A stretch of 64,000 nucleotides of DNA, taken from positions 1 to 64,000 of the forward strand of contig NZ_CALPCM010000008.1 in assembly GCF_943193015.1 (NCBI RefSeq), read 5' to 3'. The first letter of the stretch is position 1. Each line of letters begins with the position of its first letter. Both the position numbers and the translations under genes were made by a program. The notes under the pieces were generated by a model, which was not told the origin of the DNA, ran no database searches, and worked only from the letters and a program-made list of their open reading frames with translations. This document shows positions 41,473 to 51,243 of the stretch, one piece after another. Source of the DNA: Hominisplanchenecus_A murintestinalis (GTDB lineage Bacteria; Bacillota; Clostridia; Lachnospirales; Lachnospiraceae).

Positions 41473-41546
41473 TATAATGATAACTGCCTGAAGCCAGGGG
41501 GCAGGTGCTGTCCTGATTATTGCAAAAATGACTCCAGGCAGTCATC
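41473..41546 (+). promoter_or_regulatory. pyk promoter box and structured leader
   Basis: A perfect TATAAT (41473-41478) has no clear -35. Next comes a hairpin in which ACTGCCTG (41483-41490) pairs with CAGGCAGT (41535-41542). It lies about 35 bp before the pyk start, so it could influence translation. No known riboswitch class fits. Confidence 0.45.
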
Positions 41547-41579
41547 ACATCTACATTTTATTTATAGAAAGGATTTTTC

Positions 41580-43004
41580 ATGAGAAAGACAAAAATCATT
41601 TGTACTTTAGGACCTTCCACTGATAAAGAAGGGATACTGGAAACTTTAATTCAGGAAGGGATGGATGTTGCGCGGTTTAATTTTTCCCACGGTTCCCACG
41701 AGGAACAAAAAGCCCGCCTCACTATTCTGGATGAACTGCGCCGGAAACACGACCGTCCCGTGGCTGCCCTTCTGGACACGAAAGGTCCCGAAATCCGCAT
41801 TGGCTGTTTTGAAAACGGCTCTATTGAGCTGAAACAGGGTCAGACCTTTACCCTGACCACTGCCGACATTCCCGGCAATGAAGAGAAAGTATCTATCACT
41901 TACAAAAACCTTTACAAAGATGTGAAATCCGGCGACGCCATTTTGATAGACGATGGCCTAATCGGAATGGAAGTCCGGGAAATCGCAGACGAAGATATCA
42001 TCTGTACCGTAAAAAACGGAGGGACGATTTCTAACCGCAAAGGAATCAATGTGCCGGGTGCAGAGCTGAATATGCCTTTTGTCAGCCAGAAAGATTACGA
42101 GGATATCCTCTTCGGCATCCGGGAGGGCTTTGACTTCATCGCTGCTTCCTTTACCCGGACTGCCGCAGATGTCCTTGAAATCCGAAAAATTTTAAAAGAA
42201 AACGGCGGTGAGTTCATCCATATCATCGCAAAGATTGAGAACCGCCAGGGCGTAGACCATATTGATGAAATTATCGAGGCCGCCGACGGCATCATGATTG
42301 CCCGCGGAGACATGGGCGTAGAAATTCCGTTAGAGGAGGTTCCCGTCATCCAAAAAGAGCTTATCAGTAAAGTTTATACTGCCGGAAAACAGGTTATCAC
42401 GGCCACCCAGATGCTGGACTCTATGATAAAGCATCCACGTCCTACCCGCGCCGAGACCACGGACGTGGCAAACGCCATTTATCAGGGAACCAGCGCCATT
42501 ATGCTCTCCGGTGAGACAGCCGCCGGACTGTATCCTGTGGAATCCCTGCAGACTATGGTGCGCATCGCGGAACGCATTGAAAACGATATCGACTATCCGC
42601 GGATGTTCCGCGAAAATACCCATATTGAAAACCCTGATGTGACGACCGCCATCTCCCACGCTGCCTGTCTGACCGCTAACGAACTGAAAGCAAAGGCTGT
42701 CATCACCGTCAGCAAATCAGGAACGACTCCGCGCATGGTTTCCAAATACCATTGCGGATGCCTGATTGTGGGATGCACCACCTCCGAGCATACCTGCCGC
42801 CAGCTCAACATCTGCTGGGGCATACAGCCTATCATGATTAAAGAAGAATACAGTTCTGAAATCCTGTTCCTCCATGCTGTGGAGGCCGCGGAACGGAACG
42901 GCCTGGTAGAAGAAGGCGATATCGCCATCCTGACTGCCGGAGTTCCACTTGGGACGCCCGGAAAGACAAACATCCTGCGCGCCTGTGTGGTAGGGGATTT
43001 CTAA
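41580..43004 (+). CDS. pyk: Pyruvate kinase
   Basis: The 474-residue protein has the family order: MRKTKIICTLGPSTDKEGIL at the N-terminus, the DTKGPEIR motif, a B domain of about 100 residues, the active-site signature IIAKIENRQGVDHIDEIIEA, MIARGDMGVEIP, and the C domain (VITVSKSGTTPRMVSKYHCG). It makes pyruvate and ATP from phosphoenolpyruvate and ADP, the last step of glycolysis. It lacks the extra C-terminal PEP-mobilising domain found in longer Bacillus enzymes. AAAGGA precedes the start. A single-gene unit with its own promoter and terminator. Confidence 0.97.
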   Translation: MRKTKIICTLGPSTDKEGILETLIQEGMDVARFNFSHGSHEEQKARLTILDELRRKHDRPVAALLDTKGPEIRIGCFENGSIELKQGQTFTLTTADIPGNEEKVSITYKNLYKDVKSGDAILIDDGLIGMEVREIADEDIICTVKNGGTISNRKGINVPGAELNMPFVSQKDYEDILFGIREGFDFIAASFTRTAADVLEIRKILKENGGEFIHIIAKIENRQGVDHIDEIIEAADGIMIARGDMGVEIPLEEVPVIQKELISKVYTAGKQVITATQMLDSMIKHPRPTRAETTDVANAIYQGTSAIMLSGETAAGLYPVESLQTMVRIAERIENDIDYPRMFRENTHIENPDVTTAISHAACLTANELKAKAVITVSKSGTTPRMVSKYHCGCLIVGCTTSEHTCRQLNICWGIQPIMIKEEYSSEILFLHAVEAAERNGLVEEGDIAILTAGVPLGTPGKTNILRACVVGDF

Positions 43005-43032
43005 AGATACAAACCTATATCTTTATCCTGTT

Positions 43033-43063
43033 AGAGCGGAACCAAAACGGTTCCGCTCTTTTA
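43033..43063 (+). terminator. Terminator of pyk
   Basis: AGAGCGGAACC pairs with GGTTCCGCTCT (11 bp) around AAAAC, then TTTA. Confidence 0.85.
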
Positions 43064-43108
43064 TGATTCTTTTGATTATTATCGTTTAATTATCTCTATA
43101 TTAGATTA

Positions 43109-43137
43109 TTGACTTTTCTGTTTTAAAGTATTAAAAT
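43109..43137 (+). promoter_or_regulatory. Promoter of the Big_2 surface protein
   Basis: TTGACT, a 17-bp spacer, and TAAAAT, about 65 bp before the start codon. Confidence 0.75.
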
Positions 43138-43201
43138 TTTATTTAGCACATAAAAGTGCTACTCATTAATTTTCAATTATTTTTAACAAGGAGGAAACAA
43201 A

Positions 43202-45592
43202 ATGAACAAAGGAAAGAGAATTGCCGCCCTGCTCATCGCATTTGCAATGCTGTTTACAGGCATTTTAAGCAATGCGCCATCTGCAGAAGCAGCAAAGAAA
43301 AAAGTCAAAATCAAATCCGTTTCTGTCGCAAGCAGCCTTTCCGGAAACAAAAAGACTGTATATGTGGCAAAGGGAAAGAAAGTAAAGCTGGCAACAACAG
43401 TAAAAGCCACGCCTAACAAAAAGGCAAACAAAAAAGTCTCCTACAAGTCTAAAAACAGTAAAATTGCTTCTGTCAGCGCTTCGGGCGTCATAAAAGGCAT
43501 CAAACCGGGCTCTACAAAAATCACGGTAACTTCCAAATCAAACAAGAAAAAGAAAGCCGCTATCACTGTAAAGGTCATGAAAGCCCCTGTCACCAAAGTA
43601 ACGCTCAAGCAGAAAAAAGCTACCCTGGAAAAAGGAGCAAAGCTTTCATTAAAAGCAACTGTGAAAGCAAAGAAGGGGGCGGTAAAAACTGTCGGCTGGA
43701 AATCTTCTAACCCCAAAGCCGCTACTGTAAGTTCAAAAGGCGTAGTCAGCGCCGTAGGCGCCGGCACTGCTACCATTACAGCCCAGGCGATTGACGGTTC
43801 AAACAAAAAAGCTTCCTGTAAGGTGACGGTAAATGATTCTGTAAGCCTGACAGGAATGAAAATCCTAAATTCTAATATGATTAGCTTTTCATTAAACAAA
43901 GCGTTCTCTCTGTCTGCAGGGCAGATATCCGTCCATGCTAAATCATATGTGAACGGCGCTTACAGGGGCAATGTAAAAATTGCCGCCCTCTCAACCAATG
44001 ACCAGCGAAACTATCGTCTCTCTCTGCATGACAACATTTATACCGGCAGCTATATCCGCCTCTCAATCCCCGCGCTTCAGGGAAATAAAATACTGGAATG
44101 CCAGTATCTTGATCCTGTCTGTGCATATACAGATGATGTCGTCCGTACCGGATGGGTAGGGGACGAATTTTCAGATGATTTTTCTTTTGGTTCTCAGGAA
44201 ATGGGATACAGCCAGTACGCAATCAACCGGCTCCCGGCCGGCCTGACGGCAACGCCGCATAAATCTTATCTGGAAATCAGCGGAACTCCCACACAGCCCG
44301 GCGTAACACAGGCTGTCTTTACCGCGGTAGACGAATTAGGAAATACTATGACCAAAAATATATATTTTGCCATCGGTTCTGACACAGTCATGGCAGGAGC
44401 CGCCGCTCCCCGCTATATCGTATCGACTGACGCTGGAGCTACGTATGTAAGTCCCAGCATTGTTGGTGGAAGCGGTTCCTACCGCTGTCAGATTCTCGCA
44501 GACCCGAAAAACTCAGGCGCGCACATTGACGGGGATGGCGACATTGCTATCTATCCAAAGACCCCCGGCGATTACACAGTAACTGTCCGCGCAACAGACA
44601 CGCAAAATCCGGCGCGCTTCTGCAACTTCCAGGCAGTGTTCCACGTAGCGCAGGGAATCAGCGTCAGCGGGTACATTAAAGACGCGCAGGGAAACCCTAT
44701 GGAAGACGCTTACGTACGCTTCATAAATAAAAACCTCGCAAACCGCTATGCTTATAGCGGCGGGCTCTACACTAATGAGAAAGGAATCTATACTGCAACG
44801 CTTATACCTGGAACATATGACGTTAAAATAAGCTATGGAGACAGCACAGAAAGCATTGCCGGCTTTGCTGATAATTACATCGAAAACCAGGCCATGACAG
44901 CAAGCAGGTCGGGATATGATTTCACACTGCCGCTCTATAAAGTGAGCCTGATATCCGGAAACACAGACGCCAGCCTTAACAGAACATGGTATATCAATAA
45001 TAAACGGGCAGGATATGGCTCAACTTTGTATCTGAGACCCGGAACGTATACGCTAACCAGCGATATAACAAATAGCGGGGGAAATACGCACGAAGCCTGG
45101 AACGGCAGCTGGTTCAGCGGAATGACCCTGACCAGAACATATTCAGACGTAAGGCTCTCAGCCGCTGTACGCGTCATCAACACAGCCGTTCAGGCATCTG
45201 TCGTAAGCACGCCCACCGGACAGAGCACTACAGAAACATATCGTTACCCGGCGGCCAAAGACAGCGACTATACAATGGATTGTGACGGCACCAAATATTC
45301 TCTCCCCGAAGAGTCGGTATATGATACTGACGGCGATTGGTATGCTGATGCTGATGCATATACAGCAAGAGTCATCCAGATTACAGAGACAGCCGATTAT
45401 ATATTAGAGTCCTACTCTGGATATGTTCAGCTTTATGACCAGCAGGGTGCTGTCATAGAACCTTCCTCCGAGGCAGAAAAACAAAAAACATATGCCTCCC
45501 TTCCCGCTGGTACTTATTATGTCGGAACTGGCAGCTATAGTACTTATGATACAGACATCTGTATGTGGAATGCCAGCAACGCTGAATATTAA
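43202..45592 (+). CDS. Secreted multimodular Big_2 / Ig-like surface protein
   Basis: The 796-residue protein has a signal peptide (RIAALLIAFAMLFTGILS, cleavage after AEA). A Lys-rich N-terminus carries two Big_2 repeats (about 35-120 and 120-205: KVSYKSKNSKIASVSASGVI, VGWKSSNPKAATVSSKGVVS). Putative-Ig-like domains follow (about 310-480), then a carboxypeptidase-regulatory-like domain (about 485-580: GYIKDAQGNPMEDAYVRFIN). The C-terminal 180 residues form a beta region ending in an apparent pre-peptidase-like domain (ADYILESYSGYVQLYDQQGA). No sorting signal is visible. AAGGAGG precedes the start. Probably a surface or matrix protein; ligand unknown. Confidence 0.85.
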   Translation: MNKGKRIAALLIAFAMLFTGILSNAPSAEAAKKKVKIKSVSVASSLSGNKKTVYVAKGKKVKLATTVKATPNKKANKKVSYKSKNSKIASVSASGVIKGIKPGSTKITVTSKSNKKKKAAITVKVMKAPVTKVTLKQKKATLEKGAKLSLKATVKAKKGAVKTVGWKSSNPKAATVSSKGVVSAVGAGTATITAQAIDGSNKKASCKVTVNDSVSLTGMKILNSNMISFSLNKAFSLSAGQISVHAKSYVNGAYRGNVKIAALSTNDQRNYRLSLHDNIYTGSYIRLSIPALQGNKILECQYLDPVCAYTDDVVRTGWVGDEFSDDFSFGSQEMGYSQYAINRLPAGLTATPHKSYLEISGTPTQPGVTQAVFTAVDELGNTMTKNIYFAIGSDTVMAGAAAPRYIVSTDAGATYVSPSIVGGSGSYRCQILADPKNSGAHIDGDGDIAIYPKTPGDYTVTVRATDTQNPARFCNFQAVFHVAQGISVSGYIKDAQGNPMEDAYVRFINKNLANRYAYSGGLYTNEKGIYTATLIPGTYDVKISYGDSTESIAGFADNYIENQAMTASRSGYDFTLPLYKVSLISGNTDASLNRTWYINNKRAGYGSTLYLRPGTYTLTSDITNSGGNTHEAWNGSWFSGMTLTRTYSDVRLSAAVRVINTAVQASVVSTPTGQSTTETYRYPAAKDSDYTMDCDGTKYSLPEESVYDTDGDWYADADAYTARVIQITETADYILESYSGYVQLYDQQGAVIEPSSEAEKQKTYASLPAGTYYVGTGSYSTYDTDICMWNASNAEY

Positions 45593-45612
45593 GCGACTCT
45601 CATAATACCCCA

Positions 45613-45668
45613 ACAGCCAGGGGGCGGCGAGAATCATTCCCACCGCCCCCTGGCTGTCTTTCTTTTTT
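45613..45668 (+). terminator. Terminator after the Big_2 protein
   Basis: A 15-bp perfect stem (45613-45627 with 45643-45657) is followed by CTTTCTTTTTT on +. It separates the convergent GH97 gene. Confidence 0.85.
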
Positions 45669-45670
45669 CA

Positions 45671-48600
45671 CTATTTCACGCGTACTTTCTTCCTCGCGCT
45701 GGTTCCTGTGTAAACCATTTCTCCATTTATTTTGCGGAATCCTGTTATCTTCACATAATAAGTCTTTTTGCTTTTCAGCTTCTTGATAACATAAGAGTTT
45801 TTCTGGTTCACAGTAATTTTTTTCGCCCCTTTAAAGCTGGACTTTGCTGCATACTGGATGATATATCCTTCTGCTCCGTCTATTTTCTTCCAGGATAAGC
45901 TCATCTGTTTTTTCTTCTTGCTTACCGCTTTAGACATTGCAGGTTTTAAAGCTTTAAACTCTGCTTTCAGTGCCGACTCTTCCGCCTGTCTTTGAAGCTC
46001 TATTACCTGCTTCTGAAGTTCCATTGCCTGTCTCAGCAGCTCTTCTGCCCTGGCTCTCTGGTTCTCCGCCTCCTTCTGAGCTTTTGCCCTTTCAGCCTCT
46101 GCTTCTTTTTGAGCCTTTACCCTTTCGGCTTCTGCCGCTTCCCTGTCTTTTTTCCTTGCCTCTTCAGCTTCTTTCTGGGCTTTCTCTAGCAGCTCTTCCG
46201 TTTGCTCCTTTGCCTTTTCTGCCTCCTCCTTTGCCAGACGCTCGGCTTCCTCTGCTGCTGCCTGTGCTTCTGCCGCCTGTCTCTGCAGATCCAGAATGCT
46301 CCACTTGTACTCGGAAAGTTCCAAAAGGGTCAGCTGTTTTATCTGAGCTTTCGCCTGTGCTGACAATGCTTCATACTCCGCCCTCACGCTTTCTATCACT
46401 GCTTTCTTTGCAAGCGTCACATCCCCGATGGCAAGTATTTTCCCATCTACTGCCTGCGCCTCCCGCACTGCTGCCTGGAACGCCTCATTTTCTGTCAGCT
46501 TTACCTTTACCCGCACGTCCTGTTTCGGCATGATAAAGGTAAAACGTATCTCCGGCTGATCCGGAACTTCCGTCAGTTCCAACGCACTGCCCGAAACTCC
46601 TTTCGCCTCAACATTCAGGAACTCTTTATCCTCTGGAATGTCTACCACAAAAATAGTTACCGTCTCACCCTCGCACGCCGCTTCCTTATCTGTTAACACT
46701 CTCGCACCTTCTACCGGAACCACCGAAACATCAAACTCCAGAGGAACCAAATTCACATCTGCATTTATAATATTTTCGGAAGTCACGGCAACCGGTACTA
46801 CTGCCTCCATACTATCTGTTCCGGCTGCTATCCTGACGGAATAATTTCCTGCAAAAACCGATGTAAACTGATATACACCCTGTGCATCCGTCAGCGTTTC
46901 ATCTACCAATTTACCATCCTCTCCATACAGTTCTACCGGAATCTTTCGGCTGCTTACAGGCACATTACCGGTATTTACCCTGCCCGCAATGCTGTAAATA
47001 TCCCTGTAGCTCAGGAACCTGGCGCCGCACAGCGCCCCATGATCTGCCGACTGATCCTTACATGCGTCTGCCACAATGCGGAGGGTACTGGCTCCCCGGA
47101 CGTCTATGTTGTAATAAGCCGCCGGAGTTCTGGAAGTCATCTCACCACTCTCAAATCTCGGCACTGCTTCATCATCCACATAAATCTTAAAATTAATCTT
47201 AGAACGCGGAACGCCTGTAGGCGAAGCGCCGTTTACCTCTTCTGTATGAGTCGCATACCGAATGCCTGCATACCCCTCAAACCTGTCATATCCTCTGCCT
47301 TCTATATTATAAACTACGTCTGAATCCGTGGACGAACAGGCATGAATGCCGATTCCTTTATCAAAGTTCATGGCTGTGCTGCCGTCTGCGCCTGTAATGG
47401 CAAGCTTATCCCCCTTTACAGAAACATCCTTGTAAACAGTCTTATTGTACAGTGTATTTTTTACGATGAAATCATTTGGTAAATCACTGATATAATCCGA
47501 ACCTGCCAGCTCTGCAAACAGGATTTCATAAACCTGAAAGCTGCCGTCCCTCTTTCTCACTTTTACTACCGTTTTTCCGGGAATATCTTCTGCATCTTCA
47601 ATAGAATAGTATACGCTTCCATTCACCGGAACTGCTTCTACCATCGGTATCTGATCAGGTTCACTTACCGGGTATACATATTTAAATTTCTCTGGCCGGA
47701 ACCCATCAAAGTCCTCCCCGTCAACTGTCAATCCTTCCAGATAGACATTGGGATTCACATAGGACATAAGCTTCGCGTCCGCCCAGTCTGCCCAGTCACC
47801 CTGGTCGCTTCCATGCATATCGGCCTCCAGCCTCAGTTCCTTGACATTCGACACTGGAATGCTGAAAAACTGTGCATTATTCGCTCCTGATCCGGATGGC
47901 GTGCTCTCATATAACAGCGCTCCGTCTCCGTATACGCGGAACACGATATCTCCCATATCTTTTTTTGCCGCATCCACGCCCACATAGGCTTCAAATACAT
48001 CAAGCCCCAGCCCCGAAATATTGAAATACACATCGCTGGGCGCATCCGCTCCCATGCCTTTCGTAAATTCACGCTCAACGCCATCCACTTTCAGGGTCAA
48101 AGTGCCGCCTGCACGGTTCTTATCCTTGCGGATATTTCCCGGTCTTGTGTTGTTCGGTCCGCAGACAGACTTCGTTTTATCATACTCCAAATCGCTTAGA
48201 TAAACACTTTCCTTCACCGACGCGTTTTTATTTTTTACCAGCCCGTCAAAGGCGTTTTCTATTCTCTCTGCCGCTGCATCCAGCTCTGCCTGGGTAAAAG
48301 CTCCCTCCAGAAGTTCCCTTGCCTCTTCCAGAGCCTCATCCAGTACCGTCCAGCTCTTTGTTGTATAGCGGTAATATACATACCTTTCTGCTTTTGCCAA
48401 AAGCTCTGTCACCCGTTTTGTGGAAGCCAGCTGCTCTTTTGCACTCTCCAGATTTTCCGCCGCTTCCATCAGCTGAGCATCCGAAACTTCATCTGCTTCC
48501 AGAATGCCCCGGGCAGCTTCCATCGCGGTTTTAAAGATGTTCCAGGAGTCTGTCGTATAGTTTCCCTCATCCAGTTTCTCAAATTCTTTTATCCGTGCAA

Positions 48601-50785
48601 TAAGTTTCTCCCGGTAAATATTGTACTCTGGATATGTTTCTACATCTTCCCGGGATGCCTTCGTTAGTTTTACTGCATACCCATAGCCATATTTCATCCC
48701 TCGTTCCAGAACCGTATCCCTGTTCACCAGATATTTTTGATTCTCCAGCATCTGCTTTGCCTTCGCCCCGCTGTTCCAGCCTGCACGGGCGTCTGCATCC
48801 GCCCCATCTGCATAGACGTCTGCAACATACCAGGCGTCCGCGTCCAGGAAATCAAGGGGGACTCTCAAAGTACGCTCAACTGCTGATAAACTTCCTACAT
48901 ACCAGTCCCCGTCTCTGCTCTTTCTGGCAAACGTCGCATATTCATACATCTTTCCTTCCAGATACAGGCTCCTGCTCCAGTTAGTTGGCATCCCCTTCCA
49001 GAATCCCATTTTCTCTTTATCCTGCTCCGGTACGCTCTCCGGGTTTGTATACCAATAGAGAACGCTCATACCGGCCCGGAACATCAGCGGCGACGCCAGC
49101 GCATACGCCTTCGTTCCTTTACCCGGATAACAGAAAGTATGGTCTGCCGGTCCCTGGACAGTTCGGGTAAACAGCGTCGCGATATCTTCCTCTATCTGTG
49201 GGGCGCTCTTTCCAATCCCTTCATCGCCCAGGATTCCTTCTACCTGCATCAAATTCGGATATGTACGTTCGATTCCGGTAGTTACATACTCGTCATGAAT
49301 CGTCATAACCAGCTTATGCTTTGCCGCCATCGCAATCACGTGCTCCATATATTTTTCATAATCCTGCGCCCGCACATGCACGAATCCCGGTTTTACGCCT
49401 TTTACGCCCCATTTTTCAAAATATCCAAACAGTTCGTCAGTAGTAAAACGGTTCCTTCCGCTGGAGTCCGGAAAATACACCCCATTTACATACAAAACAA
49501 TTCCAATATTCTTTGCATTTGCATATTCGCACAGCTCAGGAATATCTACGTTTGTATTAAAGCTTCCCGGCGTACCTAAATCTTTGTATACATCAAACCC
49601 ATTTCCTCTGGTATTGAACACGCCTTCTCCCTGTCCGTCATATCCGCCCTCTGTAGAAAAATATTTATCCAGAAGAATCTTATCGCTGGGCACAGCCGGA
49701 TCGAGTTTCTTCGGGTCAAGCCTGGGATCACAGTTTACATCATACTCCGGCCCATACCAGCCTGTATCCAGAAGCACATACTTAAACCCATTGTTCTCTG
49801 CCTGGTCTATAATGTTCTTAATCGCCGCATTGTTCATGCCGGTAGCCGCGCGCAGACAGCTTCCTGCTTCCAGCCATTCCGAAAACTTATACGTTTCTTC
49901 ATCCGGCTCTTCATTCAAATTCATCACGATAGACGAATGCTCCATAAGTTCCGTTTCATTTCTTCCTATTACCAGCACACGCCACGGAGTAGCTCCCGGC
50001 CCTTCCGGCGAAACCGTAATATCAGGACCTTTCGTTTCATTTAGATGCGACGGCTTATAACTAGTGTATCCCGCCTTAACCGTCCTCGCCTTGGAATCAT
50101 CCTTTTTTAATACCATTACACCATAATTATCCAGATTTCCCTCACAGATTGTCAGCACCTGCCCGTCGTCATACTGCAGCGTCATAGGCCGCTGCATCAC
50201 GCCTCCCGGAAAGCTATCCACTGACATTTTCTTTGGAACTGTCTGGTTCTGCGCAACATGCACGCTTGCCATCGTCCCCGCCGGAAATGAAAACTGCGTA
50301 TACTCATCAGAAATCGTGTAGGACGCCTCTGTTTCCGGCAGCTCATAACGAAACGCAATTCCCTCATCATATGCCCGCGCCGCAAATTTCAAAACCGTCC
50401 CGCTGCTGTGCGTCAGTACAATCTCCATTTCTTTATAAGCATCCCGAACCGTTTCCTGCTCTCCTACCAGCGGATTCCACGATGTATCATTCTCTGCAAA
50501 AACCGGGGTACCTGCAGTAAATCCGTCTTTCAGTTCCCCCAAAGAAGTACTAAGTCCCAGCTTCGCATCTTCAATCAGTACCTTCCCATTGCTCTGTATC
50601 CGGTAATAGGGAACACCTTCCGACAGCCAAAATTCAAGTTTCAAATCCGCCTCCGGCGCGCTGACTGTAGAAATTACAGGCTCTGCCGCCGACACCTGCA
50701 CTGCTCCCAGAACCCCCATCATCATAAATAAAACGCCGATACCAAAATCCATCCACCATCTTTTCTTCCATGTGCCCTTCTTCAT
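45671..50785 (-). CDS. Giant secreted GH97 glycosidase with NPCBM, FIVAR and FN3 modules
   Basis: The 1704-residue protein has a signal peptide to about 34 (VQVSAAEP). The GH97 N-terminal sandwich spans about 35-310, the catalytic barrel about 315-620 (YVLLDTGWYGPEYD, GVKGVKPGFVHVRAQDYE, MTIHDEY with Glu499, MQVEGILGDEG with Glu516), and the C-terminal domain to about 730. FIVAR-like helices (745-850), NPCBM (about 855-1010), a cadherin-like domain, a second NPCBM (about 1095-1260), a CarboxypepD-like domain, a long Ala/Glu/Lys coiled coil and a C-terminal FN3 (about 1628-1704) follow. GVKPGF lacks the Asp nucleophile of retaining members, so I infer an inverting alpha-glucosidase (SusB-like). 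AAAGGAGAT before 50785 decides the start over a Met 24 codons upstream. Confidence 0.9.
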   Translation of the reverse strand: MKKGTWKKRWWMDFGIGVLFMMMGVLGAVQVSAAEPVISTVSAPEADLKLEFWLSEGVPYYRIQSNGKVLIEDAKLGLSTSLGELKDGFTAGTPVFAENDTSWNPLVGEQETVRDAYKEMEIVLTHSSGTVLKFAARAYDEGIAFRYELPETEASYTISDEYTQFSFPAGTMASVHVAQNQTVPKKMSVDSFPGGVMQRPMTLQYDDGQVLTICEGNLDNYGVMVLKKDDSKARTVKAGYTSYKPSHLNETKGPDITVSPEGPGATPWRVLVIGRNETELMEHSSIVMNLNEEPDEETYKFSEWLEAGSCLRAATGMNNAAIKNIIDQAENNGFKYVLLDTGWYGPEYDVNCDPRLDPKKLDPAVPSDKILLDKYFSTEGGYDGQGEGVFNTRGNGFDVYKDLGTPGSFNTNVDIPELCEYANAKNIGIVLYVNGVYFPDSSGRNRFTTDELFGYFEKWGVKGVKPGFVHVRAQDYEKYMEHVIAMAAKHKLVMTIHDEYVTTGIERTYPNLMQVEGILGDEGIGKSAPQIEEDIATLFTRTVQGPADHTFCYPGKGTKAYALASPLMFRAGMSVLYWYTNPESVPEQDKEKMGFWKGMPTNWSRSLYLEGKMYEYATFARKSRDGDWYVGSLSAVERTLRVPLDFLDADAWYVADVYADGADADARAGWNSGAKAKQMLENQKYLVNRDTVLERGMKYGYGYAVKLTKASREDVETYPEYNIYREKLIARIKEFEKLDEGNYTTDSWNIFKTAMEAARGILEADEVSDAQLMEAAENLESAKEQLASTKRVTELLAKAERYVYYRYTTKSWTVLDEALEEARELLEGAFTQAELDAAAERIENAFDGLVKNKNASVKESVYLSDLEYDKTKSVCGPNNTRPGNIRKDKNRAGGTLTLKVDGVEREFTKGMGADAPSDVYFNISGLGLDVFEAYVGVDAAKKDMGDIVFRVYGDGALLYESTPSGSGANNAQFFSIPVSNVKELRLEADMHGSDQGDWADWADAKLMSYVNPNVYLEGLTVDGEDFDGFRPEKFKYVYPVSEPDQIPMVEAVPVNGSVYYSIEDAEDIPGKTVVKVRKRDGSFQVYEILFAELAGSDYISDLPNDFIVKNTLYNKTVYKDVSVKGDKLAITGADGSTAMNFDKGIGIHACSSTDSDVVYNIEGRGYDRFEGYAGIRYATHTEEVNGASPTGVPRSKINFKIYVDDEAVPRFESGEMTSRTPAAYYNIDVRGASTLRIVADACKDQSADHGALCGARFLSYRDIYSIAGRVNTGNVPVSSRKIPVELYGEDGKLVDETLTDAQGVYQFTSVFAGNYSVRIAAGTDSMEAVVPVAVTSENIINADVNLVPLEFDVSVVPVEGARVLTDKEAACEGETVTIFVVDIPEDKEFLNVEAKGVSGSALELTEVPDQPEIRFTFIMPKQDVRVKVKLTENEAFQAAVREAQAVDGKILAIGDVTLAKKAVIESVRAEYEALSAQAKAQIKQLTLLELSEYKWSILDLQRQAAEAQAAAEEAERLAKEEAEKAKEQTEELLEKAQKEAEEARKKDREAAEAERVKAQKEAEAERAKAQKEAENQRARAEELLRQAMELQKQVIELQRQAEESALKAEFKALKPAMSKAVSKKKKQMSLSWKKIDGAEGYIIQYAAKSSFKGAKKITVNQKNSYVIKKLKSKKTYYVKITGFRKINGEMVYTGTSARKKVRVK

Positions 50786-51021
50786 ACGCTTTTCATCTCC
50801 TTTCATCTGTATTTTAGAAATCCAATGAGCACTTTTGTTTACTAATTCTTTTTCCATCTCCCCCCTTTAATCATCATTTAGTCTTTTTATAAGCAGAAAA
50901 TCATCAAAAATATGTGATTATTATTGTGTTTATGCTGCATTTTTCTTATATATCCAGGTATTTTCCCAATAATATTTTATCTATTTTTGTGTTATCTCAT
51001 TTTTTTCTGCTATTTAAGACT

Positions 51022-51030
51022 ATTATATCA
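51022..51030 (-). promoter_or_regulatory. Extended -10 box of the GH97 gene
   Basis: On the minus strand TGATATAAT is an extended -10 (TGnTATAAT). No strong -35 is visible. It lies about 240 bp upstream of the chosen start, so a long leader is implied. Confidence 0.5.
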
Positions 51031-51146
51031 CTATTTTAGTAAAATTCCATGAGCATAGTTCATAAATTTTTTGCGGCTCTTTTGTGTATTTTGCCTAATT
51101 TTCATTCGCATTTTCTTGCTTTTATGCACATTCTATACATAGATTA

Positions 51147-51181
51147 TTTTACAGGAAATCCTTCACACATTTCCTGTAAAA
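51147..51181. repeat. 13-bp perfect inverted repeat
   Basis: TTTTACAGGAAAT (51147-51159) pairs with ATTTCCTGTAAAA (51169-51181) with a 9-nt loop. It could be a regulator site for the GH97 gene or a second terminator for the GH13 gene. Confidence 0.6.
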
Positions 51182-51186
51182 GACAC

Positions 51187-51220
51187 AAAAAAGCGCTCCA
51201 AAATCTCGGAACGCTTTTTT
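51187..51220 (-). terminator. Terminator of the GH13 gene
   Basis: On the minus strand AGCGTTCC pairs with GGAGCGCT (one G-T pair), followed by six T. A-rich flanks make it work in both directions. Confidence 0.8.
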
Positions 51221-51243
51221 ACTAAATATCTATCGTTTTCTTT

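Larger units (their letters stand above)
50786..51243. other. A+T-rich intergenic between GH97 and GH13
   Basis: No gene is seen. It contains the GH97 promoter (51022-51030), a 13-bp inverted repeat (51147-51181) and the GH13 terminator (51187-51220). Confidence 0.7.

Noticed and set aside
45970..46533. 187-codon Leu/Pro-rich frame on +
   Set aside because: It is the mirror of the Ala/Glu/Lys coiled coil in the GH97 gene, a common source of false frames.
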